Translations under genes and position numbers: made by a program
Shown: positions 1 to 10,195 of the stretch, piece after piece
Position numbering within the stretch: the stretch's first letter is position 1
Layout of the letters: every line of letters starts with the position of its first letter
Origin: Puniceicoccales bacterium
Lineage (GTDB): Bacteria > Verrucomicrobiota > Verrucomicrobiia > Opitutales > UBA953
Assembly (NCBI GenBank): GCA_031280235.1
Contig: JAITHA010000080.1
Coordinates: forward strand, 1-38,173
DNA: 38,173 nt
Direction: 5' to 3'
Notes under the pieces: generated by a model
Seen by the model: the letters and a program-made list of their open reading frames with translations, nothing else
Database searches by the model: none
Told to the model about the DNA's origin: nothing

Positions 1-3000
1 GCTATCGGCAGCTGGATTTTGAACACCAAAGTATACGCCGCCTCCTATATCATTATAAATAAGCCCTCCATCCTGTGCCTGCGTAATGGCGGGATCATTG
101 ATCATCTCCACTGTGCCGATAAGGAAGAGGTAACTTCGGTGGTAAATTGTCCCTCCCAGGCCAAGGGTTTCGGTACCGCTTGCGCTCGTGCGTGAGCCGT
201 TGTTGGAAAACTGCAAAAGGGGCGCTGTGAGATACGTCCTCGCCGTGTAATCAGTATAAATCGCACCACCGCTGGTACTTTTATTTCCGGAGAAACTGAT
301 GAGCGTGTCTGAAGTTAATGTTATGATGGAATTGTCCATAAAGCCGGCGTATCCATTGTAGATTGCGCCGCCATGGCCTGCTGTATCGCCTGTTGATGCA
401 CCCGTTAAACTAGAATTGATGTTATTTTTAAACTCCAAAGCAGCTGGGCCGGCGTTAATCGTTAATTTGCCCTCACCAGCATTATAGATGGCGCCACCGT
501 GTCCGCTGAAAATGAAGTTGTCACTTATTTTCAGCGTTGTCGTGTCCGGGCTGTTATTGGTGATGGTGATTTCGCTATTCGCTCCGGTGTTATAGATGGC
601 ACCGCCATGGCCAGCAACAGCATTTATATTTCCCACAAAAAGCCCCACAGTCTCGCCGCTGCCATCTCGGAGATTGATGTTTATCTTGCCCCCAAGACCA
701 TTGTAAATAGCCCCTCCGTGCCCAGAGCTTCCAGACACTATATTTTGAGAAAACAACCCGTAACTGTTTGCCACCTTCAGATCAAGGGTTACCGTACCGT
801 TGTTGGTATTGTAGATGGCGCCGCCGCCACCATCCGCCGAAGCAAGATCTGCCCAGTTATTATAAAAAACGTAGTGGTTGTGCAAGGCTGTGCCACTGTA
901 GGTGACTGTGCCTGTGTTGTTGTAAATCACGCCACCACTGAGACCGCCATGGTTGGTATCAAAAGCGGCTCTTGAGACCGTCGCTCCCCAAGCCTCAAGC
1001 GTCACTGTAGAGCCAGCGCCGGTGTTATAAATAAAGCCACCTTTCCCAGCAGAACTTACTCGTGCACTGTTACCGTAAGCCACGCACTCTATGTTGGGCA
1101 AGCGAACCTCGACCACACCGCCGTTCAGGTTAGCGATAGCTCCGCCCAAATCGGCTGCATTCTGGGAAAAACCAGTCGTCCAAGTTTCTGGAGTGCCGGC
1201 CGGATAATTTGCCGTTTTGATGATAACCTTGGCATCAGGGCTCCCCGGAAGTGCCTCGTTATAGAGGAATCCGCCCGCATTTCCGGCTGATTTTGTGGCA
1301 ATATTCCAACTGGCAAATCCCGCTGTGTTTTCCACGATTATATTGACGGCAGACTGGAGCGTTGCAGAGCTTTGAACATTAGCAATCGCGCCACCATGTC
1401 GCGTAGCAAGGTTGTTATAAAAGATCGAAGCACCACTTAGGGATTTCAGACTTATATTGATCGTCGCATCGGTATTGTAGGCAAACCCACCTGATCCTGT
1501 GCCACTGTTGGATCCAGTATTGTTATATCCAGCACGATTGTTAGAAAAGAAGTTGGTACCGGCCAATGCCGCGTCAGACGTGATGTTTACTGTACTTTGT
1601 TTTCCAGAATTGTAAATAGCGCCACCGTCGCCCAAGCTGCTGTTAGAGAAGAACGGCACAGTCTTCACTTTAATGTCCACTGTACTGCCAGGGGAGGCAT
1701 TGGTGCTCACGTTTAAAATCGCGCCACCCGAGTTTGTGGCATAGTTGCTGTGGAAGGCGGAAATATTCGTCGCAAAATTGGAAGCATCCACCTTGATGTA
1801 GGCACCGAGATAATTGGCAATCGCCCCGCCAGCAAGAGCATGGTTGAGGTGGAATATGGGACTCGACTTTGCGACCAGCGGATCCGATGGCTCTATGATG
1901 ATCGAGGCATTTCCAGTGTTATAAATTGCTCCACCCATAGCGTCCGCTCCAGTGGCGCTATTTGAGAAGAAGGTGGTTTTGTTGTTTTCATAGGTGGTTA
2001 ACAGATGCATCTGACCCCCAGAGTTGAATATCGCGCCACCGCCGCGGCTCGCCTTATTGGACTCGAAAGAAGCTAGCAATCCTAAGGGAGCGGCCGGGTT
2101 GTCTCCTCTGGCAATCAGTCCTTGTTGGTTACGAATGGCGCCTCCAAAATCAGACAGTGCTTCGTTGTTCTTGAAAACAACTTGATTGCCCTTTTCAATA
2201 TCAAACAAAATGGTTCCTACATCATTGTAAATCGCACCTCCATCATCCGCCTTATTTGCTTCAAAGAGAAAAATCGCATTGCTCGAATTACATCCCATTG
2301 CAATGGTCCCCCCATTATATATCGCGCCACCAGCCGCAGCGATATTTGCCATGAAAGTGACGGGGGTACTATTTGTGACATCAATCGTTAATTGACTCAT
2401 GCCTTCGTTTAGTATAGCTCCACCACGGTATGTTGTTTCGTTTCCTTCAAAGAGAATTTCCCCTACAGGGCCACCTGCGCCTATGAAAAGTGTTCCGGCG
2501 TTGCGTATTGCCCCGCCACCGCCAGAGTAATCCGAGTTAAAACCTGCTTTGTTGTACTTCGCTACAAAGGAATTTCCTCGAAAAGACGCAGTACCGTCAT
2601 TGGATATGGCACCCCCAAAAACATCATCGCCGTGTAGCTTATTTCCGATAAGCACGGTATCCCCGGTAACAGTAAAGGTCGCTCCCGTGGCATTCCAGAG
2701 GCCTCCACCATGTCGCGACGCGGTGGAATATTCGACCGTGAAATTACCTCCGATGTCAAACTGCCACTCGTTGTATATCGTTCCGCCTGAATCCGATCCA
2801 TAAGCGCCTCGCGCCTTGAAGTCACCTCCAATGGACATGTGTGCATACTCCTCATTGTAAATAACACCGCCAATTCGAGCATCGCCTCCCAAAGTTTCAA
2901 AGGAGGATTCAATGATGACCATCCCATTCAGCACGTTGTAGATGGTTCCGCCATAACCCTTTGCGTGATTATATTGCCCATAGAAGGAACCTATCCGAAC

Positions 3001-6000
3001 CGCCCCAGACTCATTGAACAGAACGCCGCCTTTACTCATTGGAAGAGCATCTACACTGCTATAGTTGGCTGAGAGGGCACCGATGTTGATGACGCCGTTC
3101 GCCCCGTTGTAAATAACACCGCCGTCGATGCCAGCTTTGGAGGCTTCAGAAAGGACGCTTTGCAGGTGCATTCCACCCAAGTTGTATATTGCGCCGCCCC
3201 GATCGCTCGCCTCCACATTGTAAAAGGACAAGTGTTCGTGTGAGACAAATCTGGATTGAGACTGGACGTTTATCGCTCCGCCATCGACTGCGCCTTTTAT
3301 ATCTTCAAAGTAAAACTCATTACCTGTCAATACCACCGTGCTGTCGATGCCATGAAGGTAAAAAATTCCGCCGGGACTGCCGCTGCCAGGACGATGCCCG
3401 ATGAAGTCGACACGCAAATCACTCGTGATATGAGCTAGGGCCCTATCGCCGAAGTCCATCCGATGTGCCTTCGCGTTTTGTCCGTAGATCAGGAATGAAG
3501 TGGTGCCGAGACCTGGGTCGGCAAAGTGCAGGGTCGGCAAATTCGCATAGCCGGTGCTCAGCATATTTGTCACATCTGCCAAACTTGGCCCCCCTGTTCC
3601 GTAATTAAAATAAGCCTCAACCTGATATCTGGTGTCGGTACGGAAGTTGGCGCTCCCTATTCCACCATTGTCTTTAAAGTATACATTGGCAAGCCCAGTT
3701 CCGAGTTCGGCGAGGGAGGCAACTTTCAGGCGTCCGCTGTAGATTTCTATGCCCGCGGAAAAGCTGTTGGACGCCGTTCCTGTGAGATCGACAGTTCCGT
3801 TAAAAGCGGCTACGGTGCCGGTAGCACTGGAACCTGTCGCAGCGTTGTTTTTCACATCCGCGCCGAGATTGAGTCTCCCGTTGGAGGTACCTGCCGCAAG
3901 GGCAAAAGAACTCCCCGTGGGATCCGCAGTGATGCCACCGCCGCTGAATTTATATTCCGCGTTGGCGGTACCTGTGAAAAACAAGCCTGCCACCAATACG
4001 CCTTCTGGGCGGATGGAAATGTCAAATGTTCCCGCATTTGGAGACTCAAATACAGCGATGTCCCCGTGAAGGAACTTTTGATTGGTGGTGGTGGTGGCTC
4101 CGTATTGGTCCACCCAAGCAGCTGTGGTGGCATTCCAGTTGGCCGCCGGTGTGGTCATCTTGACAACACGGTTCGTGGCGCCTGCCATGGTCAAGGAAAT
4201 CGCGCCCGGGCTGATATCCAGACTCGTGACACCTGAATAGCGCGTGTTTGACAAAAGTTCCCCACGCAAATAAATCTCCGGGGCCAGTGTCGAGACGGAC
4301 CCCGGAGCCAGTGTTGTTCCATTGATGCCTTCGATAAGTTTATACGCGCCAGCTTGATGCGGCAGGGAGGTCAGCTCCAAAAGCGGACGATAGTGTTGGC
4401 CAGAGTCTCCCATATGTTGAAAACTTGTAACATAAACAGCATCCAGCTGGAGCAGTCCCTTAGCGTTGCCAGGGCTAGTTGTGCTGAGGTCAAAGGCCAA
4501 GCGGATATCGGCGTTCGAATAAAAATCAAACGTGTGCGCCACGATCTTGTTTCCATTGCCCAAGGAAAGTCCGCCGATTGACAACCTTGAGTTGGGGGCA
4601 AGGGCAAAACGACTGCCAGACAATTTCCCTAAGTCTATAATCCCTTGCTGCACTGTCTCGAGGTTTCCATCTATGTAATTCACCGCTTCGCCTTGACGGT
4701 AGAGATGCAGCGTTCCTCCTTGAACAGTGAAATCGCACGCGGCACTCGACAAGTCGTTTGTCCCCCCAAGCTTCCATGTTCCCCCGTCTGTTTTTGCGAT
4801 TGTCAATGCGTTCCCCGTGGTTGCCCTCATGGGGTCGCGCATGTCAACGACGGCACCAGGCGATGTACTGACACCCATCGTAATATCGCTCGCACCAGCA
4901 AAGAGTACGGAAATATTGTGGTACCCATGGGTAGCGTTTCCGCTGACATTCCCGCTGAAGAGGGTATGGCCGCTCCCCAATTTACTGGGATAGAAGAATG
5001 TCTGGATTGTTAGATTTGCCGTCGTCTCAATGCCCGCCCCGCGAATGGCCGCCTGCGGAGTTGCAGCCTTGAGCCCAGCGGTGTTGCCAATGATCTCAAT
5101 GGCATCTGTCAGTTTGAATTCGCGATCAGCGCTGGAACCACCCAGGAAAACGCCGCCTCCTCCGCCACCAGCGGAATTTTGAATGAAAGATGCGTTCGAG
5201 ATTTCCATGGAAATACCGGCCTGAAGTTCCGCGTAAAGGCCCCCTCCACTGCCATTGGCTGTATTTCCCCTGAAATAAGCGTTCGCCCCAAAGTTCAATT
5301 GCCCGTCTTGGGAGACGAACGCCCCGCCCCCGTCTTTCGAGGAATTCTGAAGAAAGGTCGCGCTGAGTCGGAGGTCCACTATTCCACGGGCGACGTAAAT
5401 TGCCCCACCACTTAAGCCTGAGGAATTATCGTTGAAGTCGGCGGTGCCCACGATCGTAAGCGTTTTGCCAGTCGCGTCATGGTAAATTGCTCCGCCAAAT
5501 TTCTCGGCGTAAGAGGCGTTGCCCCCTCGGTAGTAGTCGCCGAAGGTGGCATTCCCTTGTATGGTGAGTGTTCCGGCATTATAAATCGCTCCACCATTCC
5601 CATCAAAAGTTATGCCGCCTGTCGTCGCCGTATAGGCTTCATTTCGCAAAAAGGTGGCAGCTCCTGTGACGGTAAAAGAGCCGTTGGAGTCATTGTATAT
5701 CGCGCCGCCCTGAGCCGCGAAGTTTCGAGAGACATGAACCATGCCTGCATCATCCGCGCCATTCGAGGCGAAGGTCGCACTGCCGAGGGTAACGGTTCCG
5801 TTGTTGTAAATCCCCCCGCCCAGCGCAGAAGCCGAATTTCCGAAGAAACCGGCGTGCCCGGTTACCTCAAACTCGCTGTACGTGGAGTTATAAACGGCGC
5901 CACCGGAGCCAGTAGACACATTGGAACCGGCGTCCATGGCGCCTGCATGGTTGCCCGCGAATTCGGGTTCCGTTTGGGCGTCTCCGAAAACAACAGAATC

Positions 6001-6800
6001 CATTGTTATCTTCGAGACGTTCCCCGAAGTGCTGGCATTGTAAATTGCGCCACCATGCCCCTTCGCCCTGTTCCCGAGGAAACTAGCAACTCCCAAGTTT
6101 ATCACTCCCTTGCCTTCATTGAAAATGGCACCCCCTCTCTGTGTCACCGCGAAGCGCTCATCGTTCACCGTTGTATGATAACCGTTGCCGAAGGCCGTTC
6201 TTGTCCCAGTCTGTGGATCGTTGAAGGAAAGCCCAAAATTCACCTTCCCTTTAATTGTCAAGATAGGAGCGGGATCTCCAACATTGTATGGGCTATTACG
6301 TATGGCGCCACCTGTACCCATGGACTCAGCTCCTACATTTCCGACGAAGTTCACGATACTGGTATTGTCCGCCCTACCTAATGTAAGGTTTTTACCGTTG
6401 TAAATTGCGCCGCCGTGGCTGGCCTCATTTCCAACCACAAAGGCGTTTCCGTCCGGGGCGAAAATGACTTGGCCAAAATCAATTTTCGTGGTTCCGATGG
6501 AGAGAACCCCTCTGTTGTGTATTGCTCCGCCGTAGCTATTAACACCAGAGGCAATGTTGTCAACAAAAAGTGTAAATTGGTTGGATTCTTGAATTGTGAA
6601 ATCGCCAAAGTTATATAGGCCAGTACCGTTACCTTCATGTCTCAAGGTGCCTGTTGTCGGGTTGTAAAGCACGTTGCCGAAGCGAACGTCGCCATTTTTC
6701 ATGATCATTGTCCCGTTGTTCCACACGGCATCATTTTGGTTTTTTAAGAAATCAACGTTGCCATTAAAAGTGAATATTCCTGCTGTTTCGTTATAAATAG
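1..6800 (-). CDS. Out-of-frame continuation of the giant GGAIYN-repeat protein; partial, runs off the left edge
   Basis: The ORF track misses this because it has neither a start nor a stop inside the window. I read every triplet from 6800 down to 1 (codons whose lowest plus-strand base is 1 modulo 3) and found no TAA, TAG or TGA. With one G fewer in the tract the upstream frame enters here as QGGAIYNETAGIF, an exact match to the repeat consensus. Three zones follow. First come about eleven more GGAIYN-type motifs (about 6750-5150). Then comes a segment without the motif (about 5100-3440), rich in beta-strand passenger sequence such as GGTWKLGGTNDLSSA and GTVDLTGTASNSFSAGI. Last is a second array of about thirty motifs (about 3300-1), with variants GGVIYN, GGTIYN and GGAIRN. 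Rejoined to the N-terminal part, the gene has at least 3,234 codons. An outer-membrane barrel is expected off the left edge but is not seen. It is either one phase-variable gene or a recently broken one. Confidence 0.85.
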
Positions 6801-9703
6801 CCCCCCCCCTGCAGAGCCGCGTTATTAGAAAACATGCTGTACCCCGTAAGAGTCACAGTCCCACTGGAGTGAATCGCGCCACCTTGATTTGCTTGGTTGC
6901 CTGCACCTGTTATTCCTACTGCATCCTCTGCGCCAAAATTGATGAAAGGAGCGGTGAGTAGCAGGCTCCCTGTATTCTTAATTGCTCCACCATGATTACC
7001 TGCAGTACTGCCAAAAAAGCCAATAGCCTCGATGCCGAGGCCCCCGCCGCCGGCTGTAATTGCAAGGGTACCAACATTGTAAATAGCACCACCGCTTTCA
7101 ACCGCAGTGTTGCCGAAAATTCCGGAGAGAATACGCCCAAAGTAAACAGAAGCGTTACTCGTTATCGTAACATCTCCGTATGGGCCGTTGTAGATAGCGC
7201 CACCATCCTGCGTCGCTGTGTTGCCATAAAAACCCACCTCGCCGGTGCTGGTCTGCGTGATAGTAATCTTGCTGCCTGTTCCTGCATTATAAATCGCCCC
7301 GCCTATCTCTGCGGAGTTGCCTGTACCTGTCGCGCTTGTGCCGAAACGGATGCCGAGATAAGCGCTTGTTCCGGAATTAGCGATTTTGATCTCTCCACCT
7401 GCAGTGTTAGAAATGGCGCCCCCTTGTCCGCCTGGCCCTGTCACATTGTTCCGATAAAATCCCGTACTTTGGGTACTTGTGATATTTACCTTACCATCTA
7501 TTCCTGTATTGTAAATGGCGCCACCTGCAAGAAAAGCTTGGTTCCCAGTGCCCGTCGTAACGGTATCGCCAAAGAGAACTTGTGTCCCCTTTATATCAAC
7601 CGTCCCGCCATCGTTGTAAATAGCACCGCCAGCCCCGTCCGTCGCGACATTGCGATAAAAATTCCTCGCATAGTCTGTGGACATTTGAATAGTTCCGCCA
7701 ATGATATTATAAATAGCTCCACCATTTAGCTTGGCAGTGTTCCCAGAGGCCGCATTGGCGGTAGAGCCAAAATTGACCTCCTGCGTAAAGTCTACTACTC
7801 CAGCGGCATTCGCAATCGCCCCGCCGTTAGAGGAGGTCGATGCATTGCGATAAAAGGATGCAGTCGTCAAATTTACCTTACCATCTATTCCTGCATTGTA
7901 AATGGCGCCACCTGCAAGAAAAGCTTGGTTCCCAGTACCCGTCGTAGCAGCATCACCAAAGAGAACTTGTGTCCCCTTTATATCAACCGTCCCGCCATCG
8001 TTGTAAATAGCCCCACCAGCTCCTTCCATCGCGACATTGCGATAAAAATTCCTCGCATAGTTTGTGGACATTTTTATAGTTCCGCCAGTGATATTATAAA
8101 TAGCTCCACCATTTAGCTTGGCAGTGTTCCCAGAGGCCGCATGGGCGCTGGAACCAAAATTGAGCGCCCGCGTAAAGTCTATTTCTCCACCGACATTTGC
8201 AATCGCCCCGCCGTTAGAGGAGGTCGATACATTGCGAAAAAAGGATGCAGTCGTCAAAAAACTCACCAAGCTGGGCACGCCTATTCCTTCGTTGTAAATG
8301 GCGCCTCCATCCCCCGAAGCCGTATTTCCAGAGTCCTGATTGTTTTGCCCAAATGCAGCAGCGGCGGAGACAGTAATTCGGCCGCCGCCATCATTGTAAA
8401 TAGCACCACCCTCACCAGACGTGGCCACGTTACGGTGAAAATCTGCCGTCCTTAAACTAACCACCCCCCCTTCAGTGTTGTAGATGGCACCGCCGCTTGC
8501 TGCCGTGTTGCCCAAGGTCGAGCTACTGGAACCGAAGTGCGCTGTCCCCAAAATATTGAAACTGGCGTAATCTCCGTTGTAGATGGCACCGCCGTTACCG
8601 ACCAAGCTCGTATTGCCATAAAATTCGGTAGTGGACGTAGCATTCCCCAGAGTGGCGATGGAGCCAACACCAACATTGTAGATGGCTCCCCCTGACCCAG
8701 AGGAAGCCGTATTCCCTGATCCCGGAGTGATGTTGTGACCAAAACGCGAAGAGCCAAGGATGGTCAAGGCCGCCTGATCGCTGTTTTGAATCGCCCCGCC
8801 AGAAGCCGTTGCTGCGTTCCGGTGGAAAGTAACATCTTGCGCATTTGTTCCGAGAGTTAGGGAGCTACCATACCCATCGTTGACCACGGCACCACCATAC
8901 TGGGCGGTATTGCCAGAGCCGTCGGTCTCGGCATCGCCGAAGCTGACAATGTTGGCGATGGTGAGAGAACCTCCGCCCCAATTATAGATGGCACCACCGA
9001 AGCCCGCAACAGAGGCAGTCGCAGCATTGCCCCTAAAGTGGGTGATGCCGGATGAAACATAGGTGCCGTGGTTGGAGATGGCACCGCCCCTTGACGCATC
9101 GTTGTTGAGGAATTGGGTCACAACATGACTGCCAATAAGCACCTTTCCGAGATTGCTCACTGCGCTATCGAAGAAAGCACCACCCGGGGTATAGTTCTGG
9201 ATGATGAAGCTCCGAGTGGTCGTCCCAACGGTATCAAGCAAGAAGGCGGAGCCTGACAACACTGATACAGCAGCACCGTTTGAGCTCGTGGGGGCGATGA
9301 GGAGATTTGCACCAAGATGGATGGCCCCAGACTGGGACAAGCCAAAGAGGAGAGGCGAGGCGGAGGCTGCGCTAGTGTAGCTGAAATCGTCCTTGAGCAC
9401 GAGGACGGAAGCGATGTCGGCAGGTTCCGTTGCGGAGCTGGAAAACCGGATACTATCAGTTCCCCAAGTAAAAGGCATTGAGCTCGGAGGGGGGAGGTCA
9501 AGCGGGTCGCCCTGATGGAGGCTGTCCTGAGCATAATACCACGTCGCATTGCTCGGGACGCTATAGGTGGCCGCATACAACGGCGTCTGTGAGAAGACTC
9601 CGTGCACGGCAGCTGGAACACCGCATATCGCTAGCACGCGGGCAGCATGCAACACACTCAGGGATAGCCTAGCGCTATATCTCGTCTTTGTAGTAGGTGT
9701 CAT
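6791..9703 (-). CDS. Pmp/autotransporter-like GGAIYN-repeat surface protein, N-terminal part, ended by a G9 frameshift
   Basis: This is the first readable part of a giant secreted beta-helix protein. The ORF track opens at a GTG (9817), but I prefer the ATG at 9703. It gives a basic start (MTPTTKTRYSAR), a hydrophobic stretch (VLHAARVLAICGVPAAV) and a likely signal-peptidase site near PLYAA. No convincing Shine-Dalgarno precedes either start. From about residue 150 on, the protein is a tandem array of about 23 GGAI(Y/S/A)N motifs spaced 30-45 residues apart. Many follow FxxN-type segments such as FYRN, FHRN and FYGN, the pairing known from chlamydial polymorphic membrane proteins. The frame ends in TAA at 6791, just after CAG GGG GGG GGC TAT TTA. 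The 970-aa product has no beta-barrel, so as written it would not be anchored in the outer membrane. The repeats continue in the next frame. That it is a surface passenger domain is inferred from the family. Confidence 0.85.
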   Translation of the reverse strand: MTPTTKTRYSARLSLSVLHAARVLAICGVPAAVHGVFSQTPLYAATYSVPSNATWYYAQDSLHQGDPLDLPPPSSMPFTWGTDSIRFSSSATEPADIASVLVLKDDFSYTSAASASPLLFGLSQSGAIHLGANLLIAPTSSNGAAVSVLSGSAFLLDTVGTTTRSFIIQNYTPGGAFFDSAVSNLGKVLIGSHVVTQFLNNDASRGGAISNHGTYVSSGITHFRGNAATASVAGFGGAIYNWGGGSLTIANIVSFGDAETDGSGNTAQYGGAVVNDGYGSSLTLGTNAQDVTFHRNAATASGGAIQNSDQAALTILGSSRFGHNITPGSGNTASSGSGGAIYNVGVGSIATLGNATSTTEFYGNTSLVGNGGAIYNGDYASFNILGTAHFGSSSSTLGNTAASGGAIYNTEGGVVSLRTADFHRNVATSGEGGAIYNDGGGRITVSAAAAFGQNNQDSGNTASGDGGAIYNEGIGVPSLVSFLTTASFFRNVSTSSNGGAIANVGGEIDFTRALNFGSSAHAASGNTAKLNGGAIYNITGGTIKMSTNYARNFYRNVAMEGAGGAIYNDGGTVDIKGTQVLFGDAATTGTGNQAFLAGGAIYNAGIDGKVNLTTASFYRNASTSSNGGAIANAAGVVDFTQEVNFGSTANAASGNTAKLNGGAIYNIIGGTIQMSTDYARNFYRNVATDGAGGAIYNDGGTVDIKGTQVLFGDTVTTGTGNQAFLAGGAIYNTGIDGKVNITSTQSTGFYRNNVTGPGGQGGAISNTAGGEIKIANSGTSAYLGIRFGTSATGTGNSAEIGGAIYNAGTGSKITITQTSTGEVGFYGNTATQDGGAIYNGPYGDVTITSNASVYFGRILSGIFGNTAVESGGAIYNVGTLAITAGGGGLGIEAIGFFGSTAGNHGGAIKNTGSLLLTAPFINFGAEDAVGITGAGNQANQGGAIHSSGTVTLTGYSMFSNNAALQGGGYL
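6801..6809 (-). repeat. Nine-G homopolymer at the frame break (contingency-tract candidate)
   Basis: The plus strand carries nine consecutive Cs, giving G9 on the coding strand. G9 gives CAG GGG GGG GGC TAT TTA TAA and termination. G8 (or G11) gives CAG GGG GGG GCT ATT TAT AAC, which encodes the consensus QGGAIYN. The tract lies inside the Gly-Gly pair of a repeat, so slipped-strand mispairing would switch full-length synthesis on and off. Transcriptional slippage could give a mixture of products. An assembly error of one base is the main alternative. Confidence 0.9.
7484..8257 (-). repeat. Two tandem copies of a 387-bp (129-codon) unit inside the surface protein gene
   Basis: Positions 7484-7870 and 7871-8257 align end to end without gaps. 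For example, AAGCTTGG recurs exactly 387 bp apart. I estimate roughly nine identical bases in ten, with best conservation around the segments encoding FYRN, GGAIYNDGGTVDIKG and GTGNQAFLAGGAIYN. The unit is a multiple of three, so copy number can change without breaking the frame. The surrounding motif repeats are far more diverged, which points to a recent internal duplication. Confidence 0.85.
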
Positions 9704-10195
9704 CTGGCAGGATGTATGTACGAGCTGCAGGATCAGGGGACGCGTGGATAATGACAAGCGTTTTTTTAGATTTTTTTTCAGGGGCATACCCTTGAAAAAT
9801 GGGGTGACGAAGTGCACCCCGCAAACGCTGGCGGATGCTCCTCCTGAAGCGCATGCGTTCGTTTCGCCGGCACGTACCTCACACGAGACAATCTTGCAGA
9901 GGGTGTCCTAGTTGGTGTGGGAGAGTCACGCAAAAATGCGAAGCTGGCAAAGGAAAGTGAAGCGTCGGGGAATGCGGGAAAATCTCACGCGAAGATGCTG
10001 AAGCTGGTAAGGAAGGTGTGACATGCTGGGTAGGACGGTTGACACGTTGGGTACGGACGGTCTCGGCGAGAACGTCCATATCAAGGTGTGCGCAACACCA
10101 AACGCGGGGAGGTACCCGTCCTCGACGGAGTGGCGATTCCCGAGCGAGAGCGCCTACCCAGTGTGAACGTCCTGCCCGATTTTTTCCTCCAAAGA
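9704..10195. other. Intergenic region upstream of the giant surface protein gene
   Basis: No supported gene lies here; the plus-strand ORFs are arginine-rich chance frames. A T-rich block (T7 and T8 runs near 9761-9778) would be an A-tract upstream of the ATG at 9703, with TTGTCA just downstream as a possible -35 but no good -10. On the minus strand, AGGAGG at about 9839-9845 lies too far from any in-frame start to use with confidence. An imperfect direct repeat is found at 9926-9962 and 9985-10022 (TCACGC, then a few bases, then GAAGCTGG, then AAGGAA), with a period of 59 bp and unknown role. Confidence 0.5.

Noticed and set aside
6801-6809. The G9 split as a simple sequencing error
   Set aside because: Possible and listed as a refutation, but not preferred: homopolymers of this type in surface genes are known switches. 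It cannot be settled from one sequence.
499-8455. Plus-strand ORFs (for example 3526-4236, 5479-6381 and 6992-7729) as genes
   Set aside because: They are antisense frames of the GGAIYN array; their recurring VNSTT/INRPA-like strings come from the same DNA repeats read backwards, with no known domain.
1-9703. Repetitive blocks as a CRISPR array
   Set aside because: Repeats are short, degenerate, unevenly spaced and explained by a codon-level protein motif; no cas genes are present.
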